Shown: positions 8,066 to 19,400 of the stretch, piece by piece | How the letters are laid out: the number at the start of each line of letters is the position of its first letter | Position numbering within the stretch: position 1 is the stretch's first letter | Source: Cyclobacteriaceae bacterium | GTDB taxonomy: Bacteria > Bacteroidota > Bacteroidia > Cytophagales > Cyclobacteriaceae | Reading direction: 5' to 3' | DNA: 22,430 nt | Assembly: GCA_015492915.1 (NCBI GenBank) | Contig: WGED01000618.1 | Span: forward strand, 1-22,430 | Notes under the pieces: model-generated | The model's database searches: none | What the model saw: only the letters and a program-made list of their open reading frames with translations | What the model was told of the DNA's origin: nothing | Made by a program: the position numbers and the translations under genes

Positions 8066-8091
8066 CACTAAGTTAGTGCCTATATAATAGG
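8066..8091 (-). promoter_or_regulatory. Two abutting small stem-loops upstream of the TPR gene
   Basis: CACTAA (8066-8071), one base and TTAGTG (8073-8078) form one inverted repeat. Immediately next to it CCTAT (8079-8083), three bases and ATAGG (8087-8091) form another. They fill the middle of the 78-base gap between the PD40-OmpA stop and the TPR GTG start. On the minus strand the second hairpin is followed by TTAAAAAAAC, not a T-run, so termination is unlikely. They could be an mRNA processing or stabilising element, or an operator. Confidence 0.35.
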
Positions 8092-8129
8092 ATAAGTGAA
8101 AACGTAAGAAATTCTATAAAAAGGAATCG

Positions 8130-9479
8130 TTATTTTGTGAAATAAATCTCAACTCTGCGGTTTTTGGCCAATTCATCTTCTGTTCCTTCTGTTACTACCG
8201 GACGTGTTTCGCCCATGCCTTTGGTTGATATCCGGTCCGGAGATATGCCGAATTCTTCAAAGTATTTGGCCACTTCTTTAGCGCGGTTAAGAGAGAGTGC
8301 TTTATTGAAATCTTCAGTGCCCTCCTCGCTTGTATGACCAACCAGTTCAATATTATAGTCGGGATTTTCGACTAGCTTATTTGCCAGGAAATAAATCAAT
8401 TCTCTTGATGAAGGAGCGACATTAAAACTGCCAAATTCAAAATAGATGGTTCTGTTTAGGGGGAACCCCAGTAATTCCTGAATTTCCGATTCGGTGAGTT
8501 TGTACTTGCTCTTGTTGATCTCTGCAACTTCAATTTTGTCTTCTTTAAGGATAATCTCCGACATATAAATATCCGCAAACTCACCCCCTTTGTTACTGAC
8601 AAAATATGCTTCTTTGTTGTCGTAAATACTTAGATATGCTTCAAAACCCTCGGAATTGATATCACTACCGAGATTTATAGGTTTGGTCCAGATGATCCAA
8701 GAGTCATACAGCCGCTTTGCCATGTATATATCGGCGCCACCGAACCCGTCGTGGCCATCACTGGAAAAGAATAAAGTCTCTCCGTCCGGAGCCAGATATG
8801 GTGATATTTCAAAGCCTTTTGTGTTTATGGTGGCGCCAAGGTTCTCGGGTTTACTCCAACGACCATTTTCACCTTTTATGCTCACGTAGAGGTCTTCCTC
8901 TCCATAAGATCCCGGAGCATTCATCGAGATGAAAAGCACATCTTCGGTCGGATTCATATAAAATCCGATAAACGAATTTTCTGATTCCAGGCCTGTGATT
9001 CTGATATCATAAGGTTTTGACCATTCATTTCCTACTCTGATCGATTTTGCTATGCCATGGATTTTAGTCGTATTTGGTCTGTAGGAATTTAACAGATATA
9101 ATGCTGTGCCATCGGTATTGAATCCTATTACGGCATTGTTTCTTTGGTTATTAATATTTATTAGTTGATTGGTTGCAGGCTCCCACTGTCCCAGCTCATT
9201 GCGGGTTGAAACCCAAATATCTTGTCCCGATAATTTCCCACCGATATTAAACTCATAAAAAGTCCTGACAAAATACAACTTGTCGCCAAGGGGTGATATC
9301 AGTGGCATGCTCTCTTCTGCCGGGCTGTTAACATTTTCACCGAGTTTGACGGGTGGACTGAATAAGTAAACCTGTGCGTCTGAATATTGACTTGAAAAAC
9401 ACATGAATAATCCCACCAACAAAACAAGGTAGAGGGTGTGAAGAAAGCCGGAGTTTAAATATTTCATTGATTTTACCAT
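8130..9479 (-). CDS. PD40 propeller-OmpA domain outer-membrane protein
   Basis: A 449-residue protein. The N-terminal signal peptide has its hydrophobic stretch at about 16-29 and cleavage near SDA-Q at 35/36; there is no convincing lipobox. Residues about 50-310 hold PD40 (WD40-like) propeller strands such as SPLGDKLYFVR, APDGETLFFSSDG with ADIYMAK, and ADIYMSE. Residues 345-448 are an OmpA C-terminal domain: IYFEFGSF, ELVGHTSEEGT, LSLNRAKEV, GMGETRPV and NRRVEIYF. OmpA domains bind peptidoglycan; the usual arginine is present (R399), but the usual aspartate of GHTD is serine (S384). Two starts are possible: the ATG at 9477-9479, inside the sprF stop region (ATGGTAA overlap), or an in-frame ATG four codons later that gives a more ordinary signal peptide (MKYLNS). 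Either way it is translationally coupled to the PorP/SprF gene. A link between the outer-membrane complex and the cell wall is the likely role (inference from family and position). Confidence 0.9.
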   Translation of the reverse strand: MVKSMKYLNSGFLHTLYLVLLVGLFMCFSSQYSDAQVYLFSPPVKLGENVNSPAEESMPLISPLGDKLYFVRTFYEFNIGGKLSGQDIWVSTRNELGQWEPATNQLININNQRNNAVIGFNTDGTALYLLNSYRPNTTKIHGIAKSIRVGNEWSKPYDIRITGLESENSFIGFYMNPTEDVLFISMNAPGSYGEEDLYVSIKGENGRWSKPENLGATINTKGFEISPYLAPDGETLFFSSDGHDGFGGADIYMAKRLYDSWIIWTKPINLGSDINSEGFEAYLSIYDNKEAYFVSNKGGEFADIYMSEIILKEDKIEVAEINKSKYKLTESEIQELLGFPLNRTIYFEFGSFNVAPSSRELIYFLANKLVENPDYNIELVGHTSEEGTEDFNKALSLNRAKEVAKYFEEFGISPDRISTKGMGETRPVVTEGTEDELAKNRRVEIYFTK

Positions 9480-10486
9480 AAAAATGGAGCCTTCAGGTCC
9501 TTTTTGAATAACATGAGGCCTAGGGTTATTTCATGACTCCCATTGGAATAATTATTCAATTCGGAAACCTGATAGTCATAAGAATAGCCTAAATTAAATA
9601 AATTATTAATATAAATACCTGCCATAAATATCATTGTAGAAGTGCTTCTATAAGACATTCCGGCCCAGATCTTTTCACTGATCAGAAGTTTAGCCCCGCC
9701 TTCCCATACGTTATCATATCGCTGATTGAAATTATAAAGACCTGATGGTAATAGTCTTACTGTCGAGCTCAGATTGATACTAAGTCCTGCCATAATTATT
9801 TGTCCCGTTTCATTTTTCCCATAGTCCAAATCGTCCGTTGAAATTGCGAATCGTAGTGCACTTTGAATTGAGTAAGACAGATAAAAATGATCGCCGTAAA
9901 ACAACATTCCGGGATTAATGTCGATATAAGTGTTTTTGCCTCCGTTGGCAAGAAGAGATTGGTAAAACTGATCGTTGTCGGGGTCTTTTAAAGTGATTTT
10001 TTCAAGATTGATTCGTTGGTTTACAATGCTGGCAGCAATGCCAATGGAAAGCTTTACTTTTTTGCCCACAGGCAGGTGCATGGCATAATTGATATTTCCG
10101 TTGATTTGTTCATAAGGTCCCTGAATGTCATACACAACAACCCCGCCGATCCCATGCCTTATCCTTTCGCCGAGAGATATTTCTTTACCGGGCAGCTTGT
10201 CAAGGTATTGCGGATCACTCGTCCGCAGTGAATATTGTTTGTACGCTTCCTGGGTTTCCTTTTGTAAATACCCGTTTATTCCAAAATAATTTGATGATGG
10301 AGCCCCGCTAAACCCTGACCATTGATTTCTGTAGTTGAGCTTGATATCAAGGAAATTATCTACGCCTGTCATAGCCGGATTGAGCACAGGGCCAACCTGA
10401 AAATACTGGCTGAAATAGAAATTGTCCTGTGCAAACAGTAACGTGGAACTAAAAACTAACGATATGAAAATCAGGCATTTTTTCAC
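9473..10486 (-). CDS. PorP/SprF family type IX secretion outer-membrane protein
   Basis: A 337-residue protein with a signal peptide (cleavage near LFA-QDN, 19/20), then the family N-terminus FYFSQYFQVGPVLNPAMTG and NYRNQWSGFSGAP (51-63), followed by amphipathic beta-strands and the late SHEITLGL motif, as expected for an outer-membrane barrel. The start is a GTG at 10484-10486, 7 bases after the giant gene's stop; an in-frame TAA lies 13-15 bases upstream, so no earlier start exists. In F. johnsoniae SprF is needed for surface localisation of the giant adhesin SprB, and type B sorting-domain proteins are generally encoded beside a PorP/SprF protein (established). The neighbour here ends in exactly such a domain, so this protein is probably its dedicated surface-delivery or attachment partner. 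No Shine-Dalgarno sequence is visible. Confidence 0.95.
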   Translation of the reverse strand: MKKCLIFISLVFSSTLLFAQDNFYFSQYFQVGPVLNPAMTGVDNFLDIKLNYRNQWSGFSGAPSSNYFGINGYLQKETQEAYKQYSLRTSDPQYLDKLPGKEISLGERIRHGIGGVVVYDIQGPYEQINGNINYAMHLPVGKKVKLSIGIAASIVNQRINLEKITLKDPDNDQFYQSLLANGGKNTYIDINPGMLFYGDHFYLSYSIQSALRFAISTDDLDYGKNETGQIIMAGLSINLSSTVRLLPSGLYNFNQRYDNVWEGGAKLLISEKIWAGMSYRSTSTMIFMAGIYINNLFNLGYSYDYQVSELNNYSNGSHEITLGLMLFKKDLKAPFLW

Positions 10487-10493
10487 TTTACGA

Positions 10494-13400
10494 TTATCTT
10501 AAAACTGTTAATGATCCTGTAAATTTCCTTTCAAATTTTACAATATCAATGGTAAAATAATATACGCCCGGTTTTACGATTTCCCCATTGTATGTGCCGT
10601 CCCATTCTTTGTAAAAACCGACGGATTCGTAAATCAGCACTCCTTCTCTCGTATACACCCTGACTATTGCGTCTTCATGGTTCTGAATATTATCAATTTC
10701 CCACGTATCGTTTACACCATCATTGTTTGGCGTAAAACCTGTCGGAATAACAAGTTCGACAAAGGTATCACGGAAGGTGACATCCCGGGTAACGGGTGTA
10801 CTTGTTAATTCACCGTCGGAAACAACTATTCTGATAGTCCTCGTTTTGGTGTTAGGTGCAAATCTTTTTTGGTTGACGTAAACTAAGGAGCGGATGACAT
10901 CCTGATATATCGCAGCACTCTTAAGACCATTTATGGTCAAGACACCGGTTGTATCATTCCAACGACTTGTAATTCCGGTAAAGGAATCGAGAATGGCTAA
11001 TGAATCCTGCCCGTAAACGTAATTTCCCGAAATAGCAATTTCCGCCCATGCAATTCTTCCGTCATCTACTTCCACTACTTCTGCATTATCAGTGATAAAA
11101 ATATTGAAATCGCCGAATTCATATTCTACCGGGTTGGTTTCCAGGTTAATGATCTGAGGAGGATCATCAACAGGGAGTATATTGATGTCAACCCTGGACG
11201 GCGTTAATGCAAGTGACTTGCCGTCTGATGCGGTCCATGTAAAGAAATTAAGGCCAAAATAGTTGTCATCAGGTTTAAATACGAGCTTGTTTAAATCCGC
11301 CCGATAAATTGTGTCTCCTTCATTCACCAATTTGTTGTTCAGAAAAAGAGAACCGTTGATTGGTAATTCCACGATTTTTATGAACACCAGTTCATCTCCC
11401 GGGTCAGCATCGCTGAATGCATTGGTAAATTCTTCGATGGAGAAGGTGTAGGACTGGTCTTCAATAAGTCCGTTGACCGGGAAGTTTTGAACTACCGGCG
11501 GAATATTTTGTGCGTTCACCACCAGTGTGTAAATCTGTTCGCCGACAAGGCCCCCGGCATCAATCACTATGAGCTTTATGGTATAAGTACCCGCAGAACC
11601 CACAGGAGGAAATCCTTCGAGGACGAAAGGTGCCTGAGTAGAAAGTACAAGCCAGTTTAGTTTTGAAGCCGGGTCGAGGTATACCATATAACTGTCGTTC
11701 GCATCAGGATCTGCTACTTCTATGAGATATTCATATTTTTCTGTCTCGGTAGCCGTAGTGGGAGGGTCGCTGACGATAGCCGGCGGATCATTTACATTGT
11801 TTACTGTTAATGTATATGTTTGCGTTATGCTCAGACCGGATACAGTTTCAAGAACGGTGATCTCAACTAAGTGGTCACCTACATCAGCTTGTCCGGGTGT
11901 TCCTGTGATGGTTGCCGTACCATCGCCGTTATCTTCAAGCAGGAGCCAGGCCGGCCCGTTTAATTCAAAATACCGCACATCACCTTCCACATCTTCTGTC
12001 ACTACGGCATAATTATAGTTGCTGTCCTGATCAACACTTAAAACAGGATCACTGGTAAATGCCGGCGGATCATTCACAGGAACTACGGTCAATTCAATGA
12101 GATCTTCTACAAAAGCTCCGTTTGTATCAGTGCATTTTACAGTAATGAATGCCGTACCATTCTTGTCCTTAAGGAAAGTAATGGTAAGCGTCTGACCTGA
12201 AATAGATGCCGTGACGATGTCCGGAGCGGTATTGCTCACTTCAAACAACAGATTGATGTCCAGATCTTCTTCATCATCAAAAGTTTGATAAAGGTCAAAT
12301 ACAAGCTGTGGCGAATCCTCATTTAGTGTCAGATTTGGCAGATCGGTTGTTGTCGGGATAGCATTGACAACGATAATGGCAGTAGCTATTCCTCCTCCAA
12401 GTCCGCTGTCATGATTGGTCAGGGAAGCTTGTACGTTAAAACTACCGTCAAGTTTGGAGTTAGGGGTAAAACGCAACCCAGAACTAGCCTGATCATACGG
12501 GATGAATTCTCCTTCCTGAATTTCTCTGACACCATCCCCATAGAACAGCGTGCCGTTCATGATGTTGGTAATTTTAAAATAAGTCACTTCATTACCGTCA
12601 TTTACATTTCTTTCAATAACCAAACCATCGGTTGTTTGCTCTCCTTCATTGGTAATCGCATTAGTCACCGAAGGCATATCAGCTACAGGGGTTACCTCTA
12701 CTTTGAATTGTTGAGTTATCTGGTTATTTGCAGGGCTGCCGTCATCTACCGTCACAGAAATAATGGCAGTTCCAAATTGGTTGCTGTTGGGGGTAAATGT
12801 TAAAGTACCCGTTGTTGAAGGATAGGTATAATTGATAGTAATAATTGAAATCAGGGCCGTGTTACTTGATTCGGCAAATATAGTTAAAGGCTGATCCTCA
12901 TTGGTCCCGGAAGAAATCCCTGTCAATTGCACATTTTGTGGCCCGGAATCTTCTGCTATAGGAGCCGGATCAGCAATAGGATCTAAAGTCGGTGGTGAAT
13001 TAACGGGGCTTACCGACACCACAAAGGATTTGGTAATTTGTCCTCCGTTTTGGTCGTCAACAGTGACGGTAATAGTTGATGTTCCGTTTCTGTCGGCGAC
13101 AGGAGTATAAGAAAGTTGTGCTGTAGATCCACCGGAATAGGTAAGTGTCGGTGTGGGTATCAGTGTTGTATTACTCGAAGTCACGGAAAGAATCACGCTT
13201 TGATTTTCCCCACCTCCTGCGGTAATCCCTGTCAGGGTGACCGTCTGGGTTCCTGAATTTTCAGGTATCGGATTGGGATCCGGGATATCATCCAATGTTG
13301 GAGGATCATTTACTGAGTTAACAGTGACCAGGAATGTTTCAATTATTGTGTTGTTGGTACTTTGACCATCGTTAACTGTTATTTCGATCGTAGCTGTGCC

Positions 13401-16400
13401 CCATTGATCTGCCACAGGTGTATAGGTCAATGAGCCAGTAGTATTGGGGCTTTGATAATTAACCGTTGGATGAGGTATCAGTGAGGTGTTTGAGGAAACT
13501 GCCGTGATAGAAATAGGCTGATTTTCAAAGGGGCCGGCGCTTACATTATTCAGGTTTACTGTTTGCATGCCCGCATCCTCGGCAATGGCAGGTCGATCTG
13601 CTACAGGATCTATGGTCGGCGGGTCATTTATACCGTTTACAGTTATAGTAAAATTTTGGGGAGTACTTTGATTCTGCCCGCCATTGCTTGTCTCCCCATT
13701 ATCTCTGAGGAAGACTGAATAGGTTGCAGTACCGTAGGTATTAGCTGCAGCTTGATACGTAAGTGTGCCTGTTACATCAATTTGTGGGTTGGCAGAAAAT
13801 GTCAGAGTACCGGTACTGTTGGTTAGCTGCGGCGAACTGAAAGTTAAAGTTTGGGTTTGCTCCGGATCACCGTCATTGATTGATGATGCAAAATTAGCTA
13901 CTGTCTGCAATCCAGCGTCCTCATTAATTGCCGGAGGATTACTCGTGATGGTAAAGACTGGCGGATCATTGACGGCTGTTACATTGATCGTCATCGTATA
14001 TGCATCAGCACTTATGTTTTGTGTATTGGAGTTGTCCTTGACTTTGAAGTCAAAAGAGGAATAACCAGTACCGTTTTCATCGGGATTTGGTTTGAATACA
14101 AGTTTGGTTACATCCGTACAAATTGTAGGCAGGCCGGTAATGTCAGCCCCGTTATACTCAAGATCTCCATCCGTCTCATATGATACTATTAAGATGCCGT
14201 CAAACTGATCCCCGTCCAGATCATTAAATGTAAAATCAGAGGCCTTGAAAATATAAACCTCATCCTCGAGAATGGTGATCTGCTCATCGCTTCCTGTCGG
14301 CCGGTCGTTTACGGCTCCCACAACGATGGACATAGTGTATGCTGTAGAATAAGCATTTTTACTGTCCTTGACCTGGAACTCAAAAGTGGCATATGGATTT
14401 CCATTCTGATATGGCGCAGGTATAAACCGGAGTTGGGCAAAATTTGTTATTTCTGTACCTACTGATACATCTGTCCCGTTGTATTCAAGGTCACCTCTTG
14501 TCTCAAGAGAATATATCCGGATACCGACAAAGGAGTCGCCATCCGGATCACTGAAAGGAAAATCATTTTTACTAAAGGTATAGGCAGTATTTTCCTGAGT
14601 GGTAACCTCAGCAGGTGCACTTGTCGGATTATCATCGACAGGAGTAATGTTGACCGTCATTTTATAAGCAATGTCGGAGAGGGCTCCGTCAGAGTCTCTT
14701 AGCTTAAAGCTGAACTCAGAGGGTGTTGTGCCGTTTAACTCCGGTTTAAAAACAAGCAATGTCACATCAGGGCAAATTTGATTTAACGTGACGTCTGTCC
14801 CGTTGTATTCAAGATCACCGTTGCTTTCCAATGCAACAATCTGAACTCCGCTGAAAGCATTATTTTCAGGATCATTGTATGTGAAATCCGAAACTTTGAA
14901 AATATAAGCTTGGTCTTCAAGGGTTGTCACTGTTTCATCGGCGCCAGTCGGAGGATCGTTCAAAGCATTGACAGTAATGGTAAAATACTGCGGTTCGCTC
15001 GTTTCGCCTCCATCTGAAAGAGTCGCACTTATAAGCGCAGAACCGTTTGAATTGACTGATGATTGATAAGTGAGATCTCCTGAAGTGGCGTTAATCTGAG
15101 GGGCTGTCTGAAAAGTGAGGGTGCCACTAATTTTATTAAGCTGGAATGTAAGGCTTTGATTCAACTCGGGATCACCATCGTCGATGTTTTGGGCAAATGC
15201 GTTTACCGTAATAAGTCCGGCATCTTCATTTACTGCGGGGGGATCTCCGTTTAAATCGAATGATGGTTTCCCGTTTATGGGCAAAACATTGATTTTAAAC
15301 GATTTTACTACGCTTGTGGCAGAAGGTGATCCGTCATCTGTCAATGTGACCGTCACATCCGCTGTGCCATTGCTGTTGGCAGCAGTTTCAAATGTCAAAG
15401 CACCATTCGCAGCACTTAAAGATGGTAGTGTCTTGAATGCCAGGCTACCAGAAACATTTAAATCAAAGGTCAGGGATTGTGTTAATTCCGGGTCACCGTC
15501 ATCAATGTTAGTTGCAAATTCGTCAATAGTAACCGGTCCTGCATTTTCCGTAACATTAGCATCCGGTTGAATATCAAATGTCGGAGCATCATTAACTGGC
15601 AGTACTTCAACTGTAAATGTTTTAGTCGTGATATTGTCAGAGGCCTGCTGATCATTAACCGTGACTGTAATCACCGCTGATCCGTTGGCGTCGGCGACAG
15701 GAGTGAATATAAGGTCTCTGGTAGTAGTGGTTTTATTCTGAATCACAGGATTAGGGATCAGAGCTGTATTATCCGAAGTAGCAGTAATGATTAGTGTTTG
15801 ATTTTCATTTGGCCCGGAGGTGATTCCCGTCAGTTCAATGGTTTGAGTTCCAGCGTCCTCATTTAGAGTCACTGGGGAGGCTATATCATCAATGGTTGGG
15901 GGGTCATTCACAGGAACTACATTTACCTGAAAGGTTTTTGTTGTCTGATTATTGGTGGCTTGACCGTCGTCAACCGTCACCTCGATGGTTACCAGGCCGT
16001 AAGCATTTGGTAAAGGTGTAAACAATAGCGTTGCGTCAGTATTACCTGAATAATTTACCTGAGGATCTCCAATAATGGCAGGCTGCAGTGATTTAGCAGT
16101 GACGGTAAGTGTTTGTGTTTCTCCTCCTCCGGCGGTAATTCCTGACAACGTCACGGTTTGCTGTGGTGCGTCTTCTAATATATCGCCCGGTGGGATAATA
16201 TCATTTAGTGTTGGAGCATCGTTGATTTCATTGATCTGTACAGTAAATGTGCGGGATATCAGATTATTGGTCCCGCTCAGATCATCGACATAAACAGTGA
16301 TCGTTACCGAACCCGACTTATCCGGCTCAGGGGTATAAGATAGCGAGGCGGTCGTATTACCTTGCGTATAGCTCACCGATGGTGGCGGGATAATTGTTTC

Positions 16401-19400
16401 GTCACTGGAAACAGCATAAACAGAAAGTGTTTGTGTCTCCCCTCCACCTGCAGATATTCCCGTCAATGAAACTGTTTGCGTTGGTGAATCCTCGTTAATC
16501 GTAAAAGGGGAACCTGCAATGGGGTCGAGTGTCGGGGGGTCGTTGACTGAAGCTATGTCAACATAAAAGTCTTTGGAAATCGTATTATTTTCAGGCTGAT
16601 TGTCATCTACGGTAACTGTTATTTTCACAAGGCCGTATTTATCAGCATTTGGCGTGTATGTCAACGTTGCCTGTCCGTTGCTAACGGCTCCGATAGTGGG
16701 ATTTGGTATTATATCTGGAAATTCGGAGACAGCTGTCAGGGTTAATGTTTGTGTTTCATCACCGCCTGCTGAAATTCCTGTAAGTAAAAGTGTTTGTTGT
16801 CCGGCATCTTCGTTAAGTGCAATAGGCGTGGAGGGCAGATCATCTAAAGTGGGTTGATCATTGACAGGGTCGACCGTAACTGTAAATTGTCTCTGAACAG
16901 TATTATTTGAAGATCCATCATCCGTAACTGTGACTGTGATGATGGCCGTACCTGACTGGTCCGGCACAGGGATATATGAAAGGCTGCCAATTGCATCCGG
17001 TGAGGTATAATTGACATCCGGATCGGGGATCAAGGTGGTATTATCGGATTCAGCGACTACCGTTAATGTTTGTGTTTCATTGGGGCCGGCAGATATTCCG
17101 GTCAGGTCGATAGTCTGAAGTCCTGCATCCTCCAGAATTGGTGCCGGATCACTAATTGCATCGAGGGTGGGCGGGTCATTAACCGGATTAATTATAACCT
17201 GGAAACTTTTGGTGATGGATCCATTGGTTGATTGGCCATCCGAAACGGTAACTGTGACATCGACCGTGCCATAAGCATTGGGTGACGGATTAAGAGTTAG
17301 AGTCCCTGTGGCATTCGGGGATGTATAGTTTACTGCAGGATTTGGTAAAATACCTGTATTGGATGAAACCGCTGTAACAGTAATGGTTTGTGTCTCATTT
17401 GACGCACCCGTACCGATACCCGACAAGTTTACATTATAATTTGATGCATCCTCGTTTAAAGTAAAGCCCCCCCCTATATCATCAAGAGTAGGCTGATCAT
17501 TGATCGGGCTTACTGATATGGTGAACTGCTGTGTGCTGCTCTGATCGATGCCACCATTTGCAGTACCCCCATTGTCTTTAAGATATACATTAATCGTTAT
17601 AACTCCATAGGCATTTGGTGCTGGCGTATACGTCAGTGTACCACTAAGATCGATGGATGGCTCGGCAGTAAAAGTTAAAGTGGGGTGGGGGTCATGAGTG
17701 AGTGTGAATGAAAGAGACTGGTTTGCTTCTACATCCCCATCATCGATTCCAGTTACGAAAGCAGTGATTGTCTGGGCCCCCTCGTCTTCATTTATCCCCG
17801 GAGGGTCCTCAGTGATCGAAAAGACAGGTGCGTCATTAACACTGGTCACGTTAATGGTCATTAAATAATCATTTACACTTGTGTTTAGCTCGGTAGAATT
17901 ATCCCTCACCTTAAATCTGAAAGTAGCGAGTGCTGATCCGTTTTGATTAGTCGGGGGAGTGTATGTCAGTAACGTGACATCAGGGCAAATATCCAATGAA
18001 TTTACATCTACACCATTGTATTGAAGCGAGCCGGAGGTCTCAACTTCCGTAATCTGTATTCCGTCAAAAGTATGCCCATCTGGGTCGCTGAAAGTAAAAT
18101 CTGCAACCTGAAAGGTATAAGTCTGATCTTCCAGGAAAGTGATGCTCTCATCACTGCCAATCGGTGGATCATTTACGGCACCCACATTGATTGACATTGT
18201 GTAAGGGCCGTCTCCTTCTGAAGTAGCACCACCGGCATCGACAACATCAAATGTAAAACTAGTATATGGAGTGCCGTTTTCTCCTGCCAGAGGTTGAAAT
18301 TCAAGTTTTGTGACATCGGCGATGGTTTTAGGAAAAGCTGTGATAACGACAGAATTCTCAAGCAGACTTCCTTTCGATACGTTAGTTTGAATGATTATAC
18401 CACCAAAGGCCTCGTTGTCCGGATCGCTGTACGGGAAATCCGATATAGCAAAAACATAATTCACATCCTCATTTGTGTTGACTGAATTATCTGCTCCTAC
18501 CGGATTGTCCGGTTGGGGAGTCACGTCGATCGTCATGGTATAGCTCGAGAGACTTAGGTCACCGCTTTCATCCCTTACATTAAAGGTAAATGTTGTATAA
18601 GCTGTCCCTGATTCGTTAGATATCGGGCTGTATGTCAACAATGTAATATCAGGACATTCCTGACCAAGTGAGACAGGGCTTCCATTGTACAGCAGATCGC
18701 CTTTAAGTGGAAGGCCGGCAATTTTAATTCCCGCGAAGTTGTGGTTGTCGATATCAGAGAAGGTAAAGTCGGTCTGCTGAAAAACATAGACTTCGTCTTC
18801 ATTCATCACTATGGTTTCATCAGCACCTACCGGAGGGTCATTAACGGCTTGTACCGTAATGGTAAACTGCTGTGTCTGGCTTACCTCTCCTCCGGCATCT
18901 GTTTCCTCAAGGTAAACGTTAATGATCGCCGTGCCATTGGCGTTATCAGCGGGAGTATAGGTAAGGTCACCTGTATTAACATCTATGGCGGGATCAACAG
19001 CAAAGGTCAGATCACCGGACAGCTTACTCAATACAAACTGCATTGGCTGATTCAATTCCGGATCTCCATCGTCGATATTTTGAGCGTATCCCGGTTCAGT
19101 CACAGCACCGGCGTCCTCATTGACTGTGGCGGGGTCACCATTTAATGTAAAGGTTGGAGGTTCATTTACAGCAGTAACATAGATAACAAAATCCTTACTG
19201 GATTCATCAATTCCGCCGTTGGCAGTGCCACCATTATCTTTCAGGGTTAAAGTTACCGTTACATTACCGTTAGTATTGGGTGTAGCTTCATATACGAGAT
19301 CACCGGTTGCGACATCAACGGTTGGCGGTGTATCAAATGTCAGAGTTCCGGAAGATGTACCCAACGTGGTTTGAAATGTTAGTGCCTGATCTTCAATATC

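Noticed and set aside
8051..8129. Sigma-70 style promoter (TATTAT) before the TPR gene
   Set aside because: The sequence is AT-rich and overlaps the hairpins; no matching upstream box or Bacteroidota TAnnTTTG element at a proper distance was found.
9398..9400. Cysteine in LFMC of the PD40-OmpA signal region as a lipoprotein attachment site
   Set aside because: The preceding residues do not fit the lipobox (a small residue is needed at -1), and a better signal peptidase I site lies at SDA-Q.
12411..12803. Long plus-strand open frames opposite the giant gene (for example 130 and 134 codons at 12411-12803 and 18741-19145)
   Set aside because: They lie fully antisense to clear domain-coding sequence, match no family I know, and are scattered as expected when a repetitive gene with biased codons is read backwards.
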